Position numbers and translations under genes: made by a program. From the NCBI GenBank assembly GCA_965205225.1, contig CBDBFZ010000002.1:558001-622000 (forward strand): a stretch of 64,000 nucleotides of DNA. The letters are read 5' to 3'. This DNA comes from Litorimonas sp965205225. Its GTDB lineage: Bacteria > Pseudomonadota > Alphaproteobacteria > Caulobacterales > Maricaulaceae. Below, in pieces: positions 51,639-60,339 of the stretch (positions within the stretch are counted from its first letter, which is position 1; each line of letters opens with the position of its first letter). Under the pieces are notes generated by a model, which was not told the DNA's origin, ran no database searches, and worked only from the letters and a program-made list of their open reading frames with translations.

Positions 51639-53780
51639 TCAAGAGACCAGTCTCGGCTTGAAGCGCGGCGGGTCCGGCAATTCCTGCGGGCGCGAGGTCT
51701 TCAGCGCCTGCCCTCGCCCTGATAGAGACGGATTATCCATGAAATATTGGTGCGCTGAGAAAGAGACTTCATATTCTTCGAGCTTGTGGCGCGCATATTT
51801 GCCAGATGGCTGCAATTCCCAGCTATTCTGCGTGTCCATCAAGTTGGCAACCATGATTTGATCAAGCACCTGATCATGCACAGTCGGGCTTTCAATCGGC
51901 ACCAAAGTTTCGATCCGGCGGTCCAGATTGCGCGGCATCCAGTCGGCCGAGCTCATGAATAATTTAGCATTTTCCGATGGCAGAGCCTGGTCATTACCAA
52001 AGGCGATGATGCGAGAATGTTCAAGATATCGACCAACAATTGATTTGACCCGGATCGTATCTGACAAACCCTCCACACCCGGCCGCAAACAGCAAATACC
52101 ACGCACGACCAGATCAATCGGCACGCCCGCTTGGCTGGCCTCATATAATTTGTCGATGACGCCTTGGTCAACCAGCGCATTAAGTTTCGCCCAGATACCT
52201 GACGGCTTTCCGACTCTGGCATTCGCGATCTCCACATCGATATAATCATACAATTTGCCGCGGAGCCCATGCGGAGCGAGCGCCAGCTTATCAAGATCGC
52301 GCGGGCGCGAACTACTGGTCACGAAATTAAACAGTTTGCCACCATCTGCACCGATGACCGGATCGGCGGTAAACAAAGCCAGATCCGTATAAATTTTGGC
52401 ATTCAGCGTATGATAATTGCCCGTTCCCAAATGGGTGTAGGTCTGCAATCGGTCGCCTTCGCGCCGGATCACGAGACTGACCTTGGCGTGGGTCTTGAAT
52501 CCCAGCAATCCGTAGACGACCTGAACTCCTGCCCGTTCCAGATCGCGCGCGAAGCGTAGGTTCGAAGCTTCGTCAAAGCGCGCCTGAATTTCGACAAGCG
52601 CGGTCACGCTCTTCCCGGCTTCAGCGGCGTCGATCAGGGTCCTGACAATGGGGCTGTCATCGGACGTGCGGTAGAGAGTCTGCTTGATAACCACGACATC
52701 AGGATCGCGCGCAGCCTGGCGCAGAAACTGAATGACAACGTCGAATTCCTCATAGGGGTGATGGACCAGAATATCCTTGGCCGCGATGGCGGCAAAATGA
52801 TTGCCGTCATAATCCCGGATACGTTCCGGAAATCGGGCTGTAAATGGCGGGAATAGAAGGTCGTGACGGCCATTATCGATCAGACCTTTCAGGTCCACCA
52901 TCCCAAGATAGTCGGCCTCCTGAATATCCTCATCCCAGCATTCAAAACTTTCAATCAGGAAGTGACGCAACTCTGCATCAATGCTCTCATTGAGCTCAAG
53001 GCGGATTACGCGACCGCGGCGGCGTTCCTTCAGCAGAAATTCGAAATGCTGGACCAGGTCTTCTGCTTCTTCGTCAATAGCGATATCGCTATCGCGCGTG
53101 ATCCGGAACAGGCCCGTACTGTTCACTTCAAAATCCGGAAAGAGATTGGGAAGGAAATGCCCGATGACATCTTCGATCATGACATAGTCACGCTTCTTCG
53201 ACCCTGCCGCGAGCTGTAAAAAACGCGGAATATGGGACGGTACGGGAACCAGGGCGAAGGCTTGTTCATCCTCGGGCTGCGTCCGGGTCAGCGAAGCGAC
53301 CAATCCCAGAGACAGATTGGACAGGAATGGAAAAGGGTGAGCAGCATCCACGCAGAGCGGTGAAAGCAAGGGCAGAATCTGCGATTCAAACCGATCCCGC
53401 AATTCTAGGAGAGCGTCTTCGTCCAGCTCCTTGACTGCCAGAACCGAAATTTTGCACGTCGCCAGCAGAGAGCGCAACGTCACCCAACACCGTTCCTGCG
53501 CCTCGATCAGCTTATCGACCTGTTTGGTAATTTTATCCAGTTGGCGGGCAGGCGTCAGACCATCGAAACTAGGCGCGTTCATTCCGGCCAGCATCTGTGT
53601 GCGCAAACCAGCCACGCGCACCATGTAAAATTCGTCGAGATTGGATGCGGAGATGGACAAAAACCGCAACCGTTCCAGCAAAGGCACAGACTTGTTCCGT
53701 GCTTCTTCCATGACACGTGTGTTGAACTGCAACCATGACAGTTCGCGATTAAAGTACCGCTGCGAGGATGTGAGAGCCAT
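51639..53780 (-). CDS. ppk: Polyphosphate kinase 1
   Basis: A 713-residue enzyme that polymerises ATP gamma-phosphate into polyphosphate. Its N-terminal start is SSQRYFNRELSWLQFNTRV. The autophosphorylated His lies in LGFKTHAKVSLVIRR, the second active-site His in LEHSRIIAFGN, and LGTGNYHTLNAKIYTDLALFT is conserved. The ATG at 53780 is chosen, but GTG at 53810 adds ten residues and is also possible. It is followed by ppx, giving synthesis and breakdown in one transcript, and preceded by a short gap from ptsN. Confidence 0.95.
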   Translation of the reverse strand: MALTSSQRYFNRELSWLQFNTRVMEEARNKSVPLLERLRFLSISASNLDEFYMVRVAGLRTQMLAGMNAPSFDGLTPARQLDKITKQVDKLIEAQERCWVTLRSLLATCKISVLAVKELDEDALLELRDRFESQILPLLSPLCVDAAHPFPFLSNLSLGLVASLTRTQPEDEQAFALVPVPSHIPRFLQLAAGSKKRDYVMIEDVIGHFLPNLFPDFEVNSTGLFRITRDSDIAIDEEAEDLVQHFEFLLKERRRGRVIRLELNESIDAELRHFLIESFECWDEDIQEADYLGMVDLKGLIDNGRHDLLFPPFTARFPERIRDYDGNHFAAIAAKDILVHHPYEEFDVVIQFLRQAARDPDVVVIKQTLYRTSDDSPIVRTLIDAAEAGKSVTALVEIQARFDEASNLRFARDLERAGVQVVYGLLGFKTHAKVSLVIRREGDRLQTYTHLGTGNYHTLNAKIYTDLALFTADPVIGADGGKLFNFVTSSSRPRDLDKLALAPHGLRGKLYDYIDVEIANARVGKPSGIWAKLNALVDQGVIDKLYEASQAGVPIDLVVRGICCLRPGVEGLSDTIRVKSIVGRYLEHSRIIAFGNDQALPSENAKLFMSSADWMPRNLDRRIETLVPIESPTVHDQVLDQIMVANLMDTQNSWELQPSGKYARHKLEEYEVSFSAHQYFMDNPSLSGRGQALKTSRPQELPDPPRFKPRLVS

Positions 53781-53831
53781 AAGCGCGCTATGCCCGGATG
53801 GGGCGAGCACGTCCAGACTTGCGATAGCTAA

Positions 53832-54314
53832 TTAGGCCGCAGCGTTTGACGTATCATCAGCCAGAATAGCAAACAGAGCCTCAGACGTTGGGGCGGCCCG
53901 CAGTCTCAGCCGCATTTCCTGGCGTCGCAGCAAGCGCGATATACGTGCCAGAGCCCGCAAGTGGGCCCCGCCGCAATCGGCTGGCGCCAGCAGAAAACAG
54001 ATCAGGTCAACGGGACGTCCGTCAACAGCATCAAAATCCATGGGTTCAGACAGCCGCGCAAAACACGCAACAACCCGGTCTATGCCTTCGATCCGCGCAT
54101 GTGGCAGGGCGACGCCATTGCCAACCCCGGTCGACCCCAGCCGTTCACGTTCGATAGCCGCCGCAACAACATCACGGCAGACGATTCCCTTGGCCGCAAG
54201 ACCATGGGCACTGATCAGAGCCTGAGTGAGATCCCGAAACATCTGTTTCGGACTCGTCGCGATGAGATCGGAAATCATACTATCTGCGCTGAATAATGCG
54301 CTGTCGTCAGTCAT
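53832..54314 (-). CDS. ptsN: Nitrogen PTS enzyme IIA
   Basis: A 160-residue EIIA-Ntr with the phosphorylated His in GNGVALPHARIEGI. It takes phosphate from the PTS-Ntr chain and regulates potassium, nitrogen and phosphate responses in proteobacteria. It is downstream of hpf in the same direction, the usual order after rpoN. rpoN itself is not here, because a divergent gene precedes hpf. Its position 21-51 bases before ppk may place ppk-ppx in the same transcript. Confidence 0.94.
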   Translation of the reverse strand: MTDDSALFSADSMISDLIATSPKQMFRDLTQALISAHGLAAKGIVCRDVVAAAIERERLGSTGVGNGVALPHARIEGIDRVVACFARLSEPMDFDAVDGRPVDLICFLLAPADCGGAHLRALARISRLLRRQEMRLRLRAAPTSEALFAILADDTSNAAA

Positions 54315-54468
54315 ACGAAGCTCAAAGGTTCGATCGGCGGTGGGAGCACCGTGAATAGGTTTGTCTCTTATTGCCCGACCGGATGCGTGAGCTCAGGCAG
54401 GAACGGGACGGCTCATAACGACAAGAACCGAGAGGAACAAGCCCGTGTCTCAGATGGTCAGAAGCCGT

Positions 54469-55047
54469 TTATCCCGCATTATCCGGATCAATCCAGCCAA
54501 TATGCCCATCCGGGCGTTTGAAGACAACATTCAACCCTCCATGGCGCGAATTTTGGAATATAACGACTCCGGAGTCGGCGAGCCCAACTTCCAGCGCGGC
54601 CATACCCGGTGTGAGTGTTCGGATGCGGCCGACACTTTCCGCAATGACCATGGGCTCATCGGATATTTGCACCGATTCGTCTTCATCATTGATTTCAGTT
54701 CCGGCGGGATTGCTCAAGACAAACAAGCCCGCTTCCTTCGCCTTGGCTTTCTGACTGTGATCCTTGAGGCGGCGTTTATAGCGGCGCAGGCGTTTTTCGA
54801 TATGTTCAAGTGCTTCGTCTGTCGCCGAATAGGCTTCCTGTGCCCATCCTTCGGCCTCAAATGTTGCGCCGCTGGGCAAATGTACGGAGATACTGGTCTT
54901 AAAGCCTGAACCATCCCGGGCAACGGCCACCTGGGCGTCGCCTTCTCGGTGTATGTATTTATCCATCATCTCTTCAAGCCTGTCCGAAATTCGCTCTTCA
55001 AGAGCTTTGGACACATCAATGCCTTTTGAGACGATCTGGATTTGCAT
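54469..55047 (-). CDS. hpf: Ribosome hibernation promoting factor, long form
   Basis: A 192-residue protein. The N-terminal ribosome-binding domain (MQIQIVSKGIDVSKALEERI to about residue 100) and the C-terminal dimerisation domain (VQISDEPMVIAESVGRIRTL to the end) are both present, as in long HPF, which joins ribosomes into inactive dimers. The ATG at 55047 has AGAAAGG seven bases upstream and is preferred to an earlier in-frame start. Confidence 0.94.
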   Translation of the reverse strand: MQIQIVSKGIDVSKALEERISDRLEEMMDKYIHREGDAQVAVARDGSGFKTSISVHLPSGATFEAEGWAQEAYSATDEALEHIEKRLRRYKRRLKDHSQKAKAKEAGLFVLSNPAGTEINDEDESVQISDEPMVIAESVGRIRTLTPGMAALEVGLADSGVVIFQNSRHGGLNVVFKRPDGHIGWIDPDNAG

Positions 55048-55168
55048 ATGCGGCCTTTCTAGGATCCTGAACAACCCTATCCCTAGCATGAGTATCGGCT
55101 TCCGGGTGAAAATTTTTCGGAAATTTCCACAATATCGGAACCATATTCATGACACTTTCGGGGCTTAG

Positions 55169-55981
55169 ATGCGTAACAAGGTCATGAAACATCAATCCGT
55201 GACCGTCTCCGATTATCTTCGCCAGAGTACAAACCTGATCACAGCCCCCGCCATGTGGGGTCTGTCTTCGATCGGATTTGTGAGCGAGGGTGCAAGGACG
55301 GCCAGCGAATTTTCTGACCTGTCGGATAATCTCCTCGTCCCGCTCGGCCCGGCTTTCTCAATCTGGTTTCCAATCTTCGTCGGCTGCATAGCCTATGCGG
55401 TTCTTCAAGCCTTACCCAGGAACCGCACGCGCGACATCTTCCGCGCGGTCGGTTGGTGGACGGCAGCCGGCTTCGCTTGTGTCTGCGGCTGGGCACTAAT
55501 CACGGCCTATGCGCCGACCGATCTGGTCCAGTGGGGCACAGCCCTGATCTTCGTTCCCGCCATAGCGACCTTGATCATGGCGACCAGAGTTTTCACGAAC
55601 CATATTGATGAGGTGACACAGGTTGAGCGGATTTTCACCTGGATTCCCATCAGCCTGATCGCGGGCTGGTGCAGCCTAGCCATTTTCCTCAACTGGACAC
55701 CGATTGCCTATGAGACCTTCGCAGACGGCAATCCCAGCGTGATCAGTAGCTTACTCATCCTTGCCGCCGCGCTGGGACTGATCATTGGTGTCTGCCGGTG
55801 GACCCGGTGCAACCGCATCTATGTGTTTCCGGCCCTCTGGGGACTGGCCTGGCTGGCCGCACGTCACCTTGTGGGGGCAGCAGAAGTGCCGATCATCGGA
55901 TGGGCGGCCATTGCCGGTATTGTACTGCTACTCGCTTCGGCCCTCGCCAAACCGCGCGGCGATAGCAGGCTTCGGCTCTAA
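55169..55981 (+). CDS. TspO/MBR-like membrane protein
   Basis: A 270-residue protein with seven or eight hydrophobic segments. The stretch PLGPAFSIWFPIFVGCIAYA and the spaced Trp residues (WWTAAGF, WGLAWLAARHL) recall TspO/MBR-type proteins of the longer, eukaryote-like kind (FSIW-IF motif). TspO proteins bind porphyrins and other hydrophobic ligands. Identity is uncertain because the family is diverse. The ATG at 55169 is used, with 55184 an alternative. It diverges from hpf. Confidence 0.6.
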   Translation: MRNKVMKHQSVTVSDYLRQSTNLITAPAMWGLSSIGFVSEGARTASEFSDLSDNLLVPLGPAFSIWFPIFVGCIAYAVLQALPRNRTRDIFRAVGWWTAAGFACVCGWALITAYAPTDLVQWGTALIFVPAIATLIMATRVFTNHIDEVTQVERIFTWIPISLIAGWCSLAIFLNWTPIAYETFADGNPSVISSLLILAAALGLIIGVCRWTRCNRIYVFPALWGLAWLAARHLVGAAEVPIIGWAAIAGIVLLLASALAKPRGDSRLRL

Positions 55982-55987
55982 CCTTTC

Positions 55988-56470
55988 CTAGGCGGCGTCT
56001 GCGGCCTCAGTGAGGGGGTCAGGACCAAACCGATTGGGTCCGGGCGTTCCCGGAAAGCTGAACCAGACATATTCCGTCAGTGCCACTAGCGGTACAAACC
56101 CACTGGCGAAAAAGAAGATGAGATGGAGCCATCCGGGCTTGTTGAGGTCATGAAATCGTCGCCACGCAATTGACAGGTCGGGTATGAAGGTCAGTACGCC
56201 GAAGATTAAGACAAAGGTCAGGGAAAATTTCGCCAAGGATGGCATCGGTCCCATATCGAGCTCTGCGAGATCCGCTGAACCAGACGCGAGCCAGTCCAGT
56301 AAGGCCTCCGATCCATCAGGACCGATCGACGAGGCAAACATGAACAGCAAGACCATATTGACGCTCAACACCAGCAGGCGCGTCCACCAATAGTCCGACC
56401 GTGACGAGCGCCCGCGAAAATCAAACCCGCATCGGATCCAGTTATAAATGGCGACATTGGGTGGTGTCAT
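55988..56470 (-). CDS. DUF805 family membrane protein
   Basis: A 160-residue protein with about four helices. The N-terminal DUF805 signature is seen as FDFRGRSSRSDYWWTRLLV, and IAWRRFHDLNKPGWLHLIFF is the second hallmark. The function of the family is unknown. It follows a paralogous gene nine bases away in the same direction. Confidence 0.9.
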   Translation of the reverse strand: MTPPNVAIYNWIRCGFDFRGRSSRSDYWWTRLLVLSVNMVLLFMFASSIGPDGSEALLDWLASGSADLAELDMGPMPSLAKFSLTFVLIFGVLTFIPDLSIAWRRFHDLNKPGWLHLIFFFASGFVPLVALTEYVWFSFPGTPGPNRFGPDPLTEAADAA

Positions 56471-56479
56471 GCGGTGAGC

Positions 56480-56989
56480 CTATCGGAAGATGGCGTCTGC
56501 TTCGCTATATTTCGGACTCGGCCCGTAGCGATTGGGTCTGGGATCGGAATCCCTCGCCAGAAGAATAATTACATAGATTACCGCCGCGAGCGTGGCGACA
56601 AGACCCATCCCTAAAGCCGCAACGGTGACAGGGCTTTCATTATTGTCCATTTCCGACAAAATGATCACCGCAGTCACGGCCCAAACCAATGGGGCCAACG
56701 GCAAAATGTTCCACCAGCCCGATTTTCCCAAATCATGCATCCGTCGCCACCCCAAGGCGAGTGTCGGAACAATTATGGCCAAATTCCATAGCGCTTGAGA
56801 TCGGAGCCATTCACCCTCATCCCAACTGAAGACAAACTGACCAGCAAGGGTAATGCCAATGCTGATCAGAAATACGAAAAGTTGAAACCACCAATATTCC
56901 GCTCGCTGCGCCCGTCCCCGAAAATCAGCATAATTACGAAACCCCAGACTGGCGGCTTTCAGAAACCCGACATGCCTTATATAAGTCAC
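56480..56989 (-). CDS. DUF805 family membrane protein, paralogue
   Basis: A 169-residue protein with the same signatures as its neighbour (YADFRGRAQRAEYWWFQLFVF, LGWRRMHDLGKSGWWN) but well diverged. Its ATG overlaps the metG stop as ATGA, so both DUF805 genes are probably co-transcribed with metG. Confidence 0.9.
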   Translation of the reverse strand: MTYIRHVGFLKAASLGFRNYADFRGRAQRAEYWWFQLFVFLISIGITLAGQFVFSWDEGEWLRSQALWNLAIIVPTLALGWRRMHDLGKSGWWNILPLAPLVWAVTAVIILSEMDNNESPVTVAALGMGLVATLAAVIYVIILLARDSDPRPNRYGPSPKYSEADAIFR

Positions 56990-58731
56990 GGCAGGCCCTT
57001 GCCACCACCACCGAACAGTTCCGTCCAGGCATCAACATCAACATCCTCGATTTTTGCGAACAGAACGTCTGGCGCGGTCACGGGCATCCCAACTGGCAGA
57101 CCGTTGGCCCAGCCGTCAAAAGATAACCAGCCGCGATGCTGCTCCGGTATGTTCAACGCGTCCAGAATCGACTTGGCGGCACGCGGAATAATGGGCTGTG
57201 CGATGATGCCAAACAGTGAGACAAGGTTCAGCCCCATGCGCACGCCAACCGCCGCCTGATCCACATCCCTATTGTAATGCGTCCACGGCGCGGCGCGGGT
57301 GAGATATTCGTTCCCTGCCGCCCAGAGTGCGCGCATTCCGCCGAGGGCTTTGCGGAATTCGCGCGCTTCGAAATGCGCGATTATCTGCGGCAGGCGGGTA
57401 CTGACTTCATCAATGATCCAGTCCTCATGGCCGCCCGGCACGCCGCCATCCGGCACTATCCCGTCAAATTTGGATATGGTATATTTGGTGATCCGATTGA
57501 CAAAATTGCCAAGCACATTGGCAAGATCCGAATTGACCGAAGCCTGAAACTCTTCCCAGGTGAATGCCGTGTCAGAGCTCTCCGGCGCGTTCGCCATCAG
57601 ATGCCAGCGCCAGCAATCAGACGGCGCTAGGTCTATGGCCTGATCCATGAACACGCCGCGCCTATTCGACGTGCTGAATTTGCCGCCATACCAAGTGACC
57701 CAGTTAAACGCTTTGAGCGTGTCGACCAGCTTCCAGGGCTCGCCCTCTTCGCCGAGGTTGGCACCCATCAGGGTCGTGGGAAAGCTCAGCGTGTGGAAGG
57801 CGACATTATCTTTACCCATGAACTGAACATAGGTCACATCGTCCGCGCCCTGGTCCGTGCGCCACCAGCGTTCCCAGTCGCCCCCATTGTCTGCTGCCCA
57901 ATCCTGTGTCGCACCGATATAGGCAATCGGAGCATCGAACCAGACATAGTAGACCTTGCCGTCAAACCCGGTCCGTGGATTGCCATTCGCGTTAACGACC
58001 GGAATGCCCCAATCCAGATCACGGGTGATGGCCCGGTCGCGCAACCCTTCATCAAGCCATTTCAGCGCAATGGAGGTGGCCAATGGCGGCCAGCTGATCT
58101 GGGCTTCGACCCACCTCCTCAATGTGTCGCTCATCTCCGATTGTCTGAGATAGAGATGTTCCGTCTCGCGGATCTCAACATCATGGCTGCCGGAGACGAC
58201 CGAATAAGGATCAATCAAATCAATCGGGTCGAGCAGCTTGCCGCAATTATTACATTGATCGCCGCGCGCTTTTTCGAACGCGCAGTTCGGACAGGTGCCT
58301 TCGACATAGCGGTCTGGAAGGTAACGGCCATCGGTATTGGAATAGACCTGTTTGGACATCCGCGCCTCGATCAGCCCGCTTTGTTCGAGCGTGGCTGAAA
58401 ATTGCTGCGTCAGCCTACCCGTTGCGGCGGATGAGCTGCGCCCGAACCAGTCATAGGAGAGATCAAAGGCCGCGCCCGCCTCGCGCTGCTTTTCATGCAT
58501 CAACGCGCAGTAATCCGCGACCGCCATGTTGGCCTCGGCTGCGGCTAACTCTGCTGGTGTGCCATGCTCATCCGTTGCACAGATATAGAGCACCTCATGG
58601 CCAAGCAGGCGCATGACGCGCGCATAAACATCGGCAGGCAGCATGGATCCGGCCAGATTACCAAGATGTTTGACGCCGTTAATATAGGGCAACGCTGACG
58701 TGATCAGGATACGGGATTGTCTGTCGCTCAT
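56986..58731 (-). CDS. metG: Methionine-tRNA ligase
   Basis: A 581-residue class I synthetase that charges tRNA-Met. It has the HIGH-type motif HLGN at 22-25, the zinc knuckle CPNC...CNNC near residues 145-163, a WYGGKFSTSNRRGVF loop in place of KMSKS, and the anticodon-binding domain after ~residue 400. The KFSTS form occurs in this lineage's MetG. The C-terminal tRNA-binding dimerisation domain of E. coli MetG is absent. GAGG lies nine bases before the ATG. Confidence 0.94.
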   Translation of the reverse strand: MSDRQSRILITSALPYINGVKHLGNLAGSMLPADVYARVMRLLGHEVLYICATDEHGTPAELAAAEANMAVADYCALMHEKQREAGAAFDLSYDWFGRSSSAATGRLTQQFSATLEQSGLIEARMSKQVYSNTDGRYLPDRYVEGTCPNCAFEKARGDQCNNCGKLLDPIDLIDPYSVVSGSHDVEIRETEHLYLRQSEMSDTLRRWVEAQISWPPLATSIALKWLDEGLRDRAITRDLDWGIPVVNANGNPRTGFDGKVYYVWFDAPIAYIGATQDWAADNGGDWERWWRTDQGADDVTYVQFMGKDNVAFHTLSFPTTLMGANLGEEGEPWKLVDTLKAFNWVTWYGGKFSTSNRRGVFMDQAIDLAPSDCWRWHLMANAPESSDTAFTWEEFQASVNSDLANVLGNFVNRITKYTISKFDGIVPDGGVPGGHEDWIIDEVSTRLPQIIAHFEAREFRKALGGMRALWAAGNEYLTRAAPWTHYNRDVDQAAVGVRMGLNLVSLFGIIAQPIIPRAAKSILDALNIPEQHRGWLSFDGWANGLPVGMPVTAPDVLFAKIEDVDVDAWTELFGGGGKGLP

Positions 58732-58743
58732 GAGAGCGAGCCT

Positions 58744-59550
58744 CTATGCAGGCAAGCTGCCGCTGACAAGAGTTAGCATCTGCGCAGGTGTGATCTGCGC
58801 GGTCTCCGGACGATCGATCGACATTGTCAGCGACTGAGCCACTAGAAACAGCCCGATCAGAAAGGCGTTATACGCCGCATGGAACAGAATGACCGGCAGA
58901 ATTCCGAACCGCATTCGGACATATCCCAGCAATAGACCCATAATGCCCTGAGGCAGCACAGCCAACAACATGATAGGCGATGACAGGCCGCCTTCATAGT
59001 TGGATAGATGCAATAAGGCGAAAAGGATCGCCGATCCATAGAAAGCGTAAGGGAAGAGGCGGTGCCGGGCGGTCGTGCGCTGCCCGTCAGTCCGGGACGC
59101 ATATTGCTTGGCAACGGCCAGGATCAGTACACCCAGACCCATCGCCAGGCCAAATGTGAGGATGGGCGGTAGATCAAGCTCGGCTGTGGTGAGCACGGCT
59201 AGAGCCGCTGCCAGAATCGGCAAGCCCAGAATTGCGGTGCGCTTGCCACCGAGCCAGCTCCGAAACATCAGCTCTTCAATCAGAGGCGCGATGACGATAC
59301 CCATGAGCAGAAACCTGAGTGGGTCAGCCTGCCCCAATATCTGGTTCACATTCTCCGGAACGGATCCACGAACGCTCGAAACAATCCCGCCGACTAGGCT
59401 ACTCAGGACCAGCAGAATAACAAGACACAAGAAATAGAGCTGAACCAGATGGCGCAATCCGGCGGCGTCGACAGGCTGGCGACTAGGCAGAAACCGCGGC
59501 GCGAAAATATAGCGTTTCACGTCGCTCATAGGGATCTGTGGCTGGCTCAT
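58744..59550 (-). CDS. CPBP-family intramembrane metalloprotease
   Basis: A 268-residue protein with about eight helices. The CPBP/Abi signatures are PLIEELMFRSWL (EExxxR), ILFALLHL (FxxxH) and LFHAAYNAFL (HxxxN). These residues form the zinc site of Rce1-like proteases. The ATG at 59550 is chosen over one 11 codons upstream. It stands just upstream of metG (12 bases), so they may be co-transcribed. Substrate unknown. Confidence 0.87.
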   Translation of the reverse strand: MSQPQIPMSDVKRYIFAPRFLPSRQPVDAAGLRHLVQLYFLCLVILLVLSSLVGGIVSSVRGSVPENVNQILGQADPLRFLLMGIVIAPLIEELMFRSWLGGKRTAILGLPILAAALAVLTTAELDLPPILTFGLAMGLGVLILAVAKQYASRTDGQRTTARHRLFPYAFYGSAILFALLHLSNYEGGLSSPIMLLAVLPQGIMGLLLGYVRMRFGILPVILFHAAYNAFLIGLFLVAQSLTMSIDRPETAQITPAQMLTLVSGSLPA

Positions 59551-59651
59551 CAGGCCCCGCGCTACAGAGCGGAACTGACGCATGCAAGCGCCGGATTCGA
59601 CTCAATCCTGCTTTCTGCTATAGCTTAAACTCGGCTACAAAGGAGGATACC

Positions 59652-60095
59652 ATGCCGAAAATCTTCAATACATCCTGGCTCGCTGTTATATTGGCGACAT
59701 TGGCATTCTTTGCCTTCGGGGCAGTCTGGTTCATAGTTTTATTCAGTGAGGCATGGATGGCGGCCTCAGATATGACGCCGGAAGCCTCTGAAGCAATGAT
59801 GGCAGAGATGGGCGTGGCCATGTGGCTGATCTATGCCCTACTGATTACACTGGGCCAGGCCATCGGCCTGCTCATGGTGTTGAACTTGGCGGGTGTGAAA
59901 CGCCTGTCTGCCAGCTTGCAAACAGCTTTCTGGCTGGTCATCACAATTATAGCTCCGGTTGTCGCTTATGCCTGCGTCTATAATGGTTATCCACTCTCGG
60001 GCTACCTGATCGATTTCGGTCATATGCTGATCGGCTATCTCATTATGGCCGCAATTTACGCCGCCTTTCGCGGTAAAGACGCTGTCGACGCCTGA
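59652..60095 (+). CDS. DUF1761 family membrane protein
   Basis: A 147-residue protein with four helices. The first carries SWLAVILATLAFFAFGAVWF, and HMLIGYLIMAAIYAAFR ends the protein, as in DUF1761. The ATG at 59652 follows a perfect AGGAGG by five bases. A strong stem-loop lies three bases after the stop. Confidence 0.85.
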   Translation: MPKIFNTSWLAVILATLAFFAFGAVWFIVLFSEAWMAASDMTPEASEAMMAEMGVAMWLIYALLITLGQAIGLLMVLNLAGVKRLSASLQTAFWLVITIIAPVVAYACVYNGYPLSGYLIDFGHMLIGYLIMAAIYAAFRGKDAVDA

Positions 60096-60097
60096 TC

Positions 60098-60127
60098 GAT
60101 TTCGGCCCGTGCAGACGGGCTGAAATC
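60098..60127 (+). terminator. Stem-loop after the DUF1761 gene
   Basis: GATTTC-g-GCCCGT pairs with ACGGGC-t-GAAATC around a GCAG loop, a twelve-pair stem with one internal mismatch. No long T-run follows, so it may be a weak intrinsic terminator. Confidence 0.6.
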
Positions 60128-60147
60128 AAAGCTTGCCCAAATCCAGA

Positions 60148-60167
60148 GCGCGCCCTATTGGGCGCGC
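60148..60167. other. Perfect GC stem-loop upstream of tRNA-Thr
   Basis: GCGCGCCC and GGGCGCGC pair perfectly around a TATT loop, ten bases before the tRNA. It may serve as a terminator or processing signal between the DUF1761 gene and the tRNA. Confidence 0.5.
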
Positions 60168-60176
60168 CGCTGGTCT

Positions 60177-60252
60177 GCCCCTATAGCTCAGCTGGTAGAG
60201 CACCTGATTTGTAATCAGGGGGTCCGCGGTTCGAGTCCGTGTGGGGGCACCA
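60177..60252 (+). tRNA. tRNA-Thr (anticodon TGT)
   Basis: A full cloverleaf. The acceptor stem GCCCCTA pairs with TGGGGGC, the D arm contains AGCTCAGCTGGTAGAGC, and the anticodon stem CCTGA/TCAGG holds the loop TTTGTAA, giving anticodon TGT. The T arm contains GGTTCGAGTCC. CCA is encoded (60250-60252). A tyrosine integrase gene starts 88 bases downstream in the same direction, so the 3' end is the likely attachment site of an integrative element. Confidence 0.97.
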
Positions 60253-60339
60253 TTTTCTCAAAATTGAAACCGTATAAGCTATTGATTAGACTTATATTTT
60301 CCTGAGAAAACCTGAGTCTTCCTCAAAGATATTGTCATT

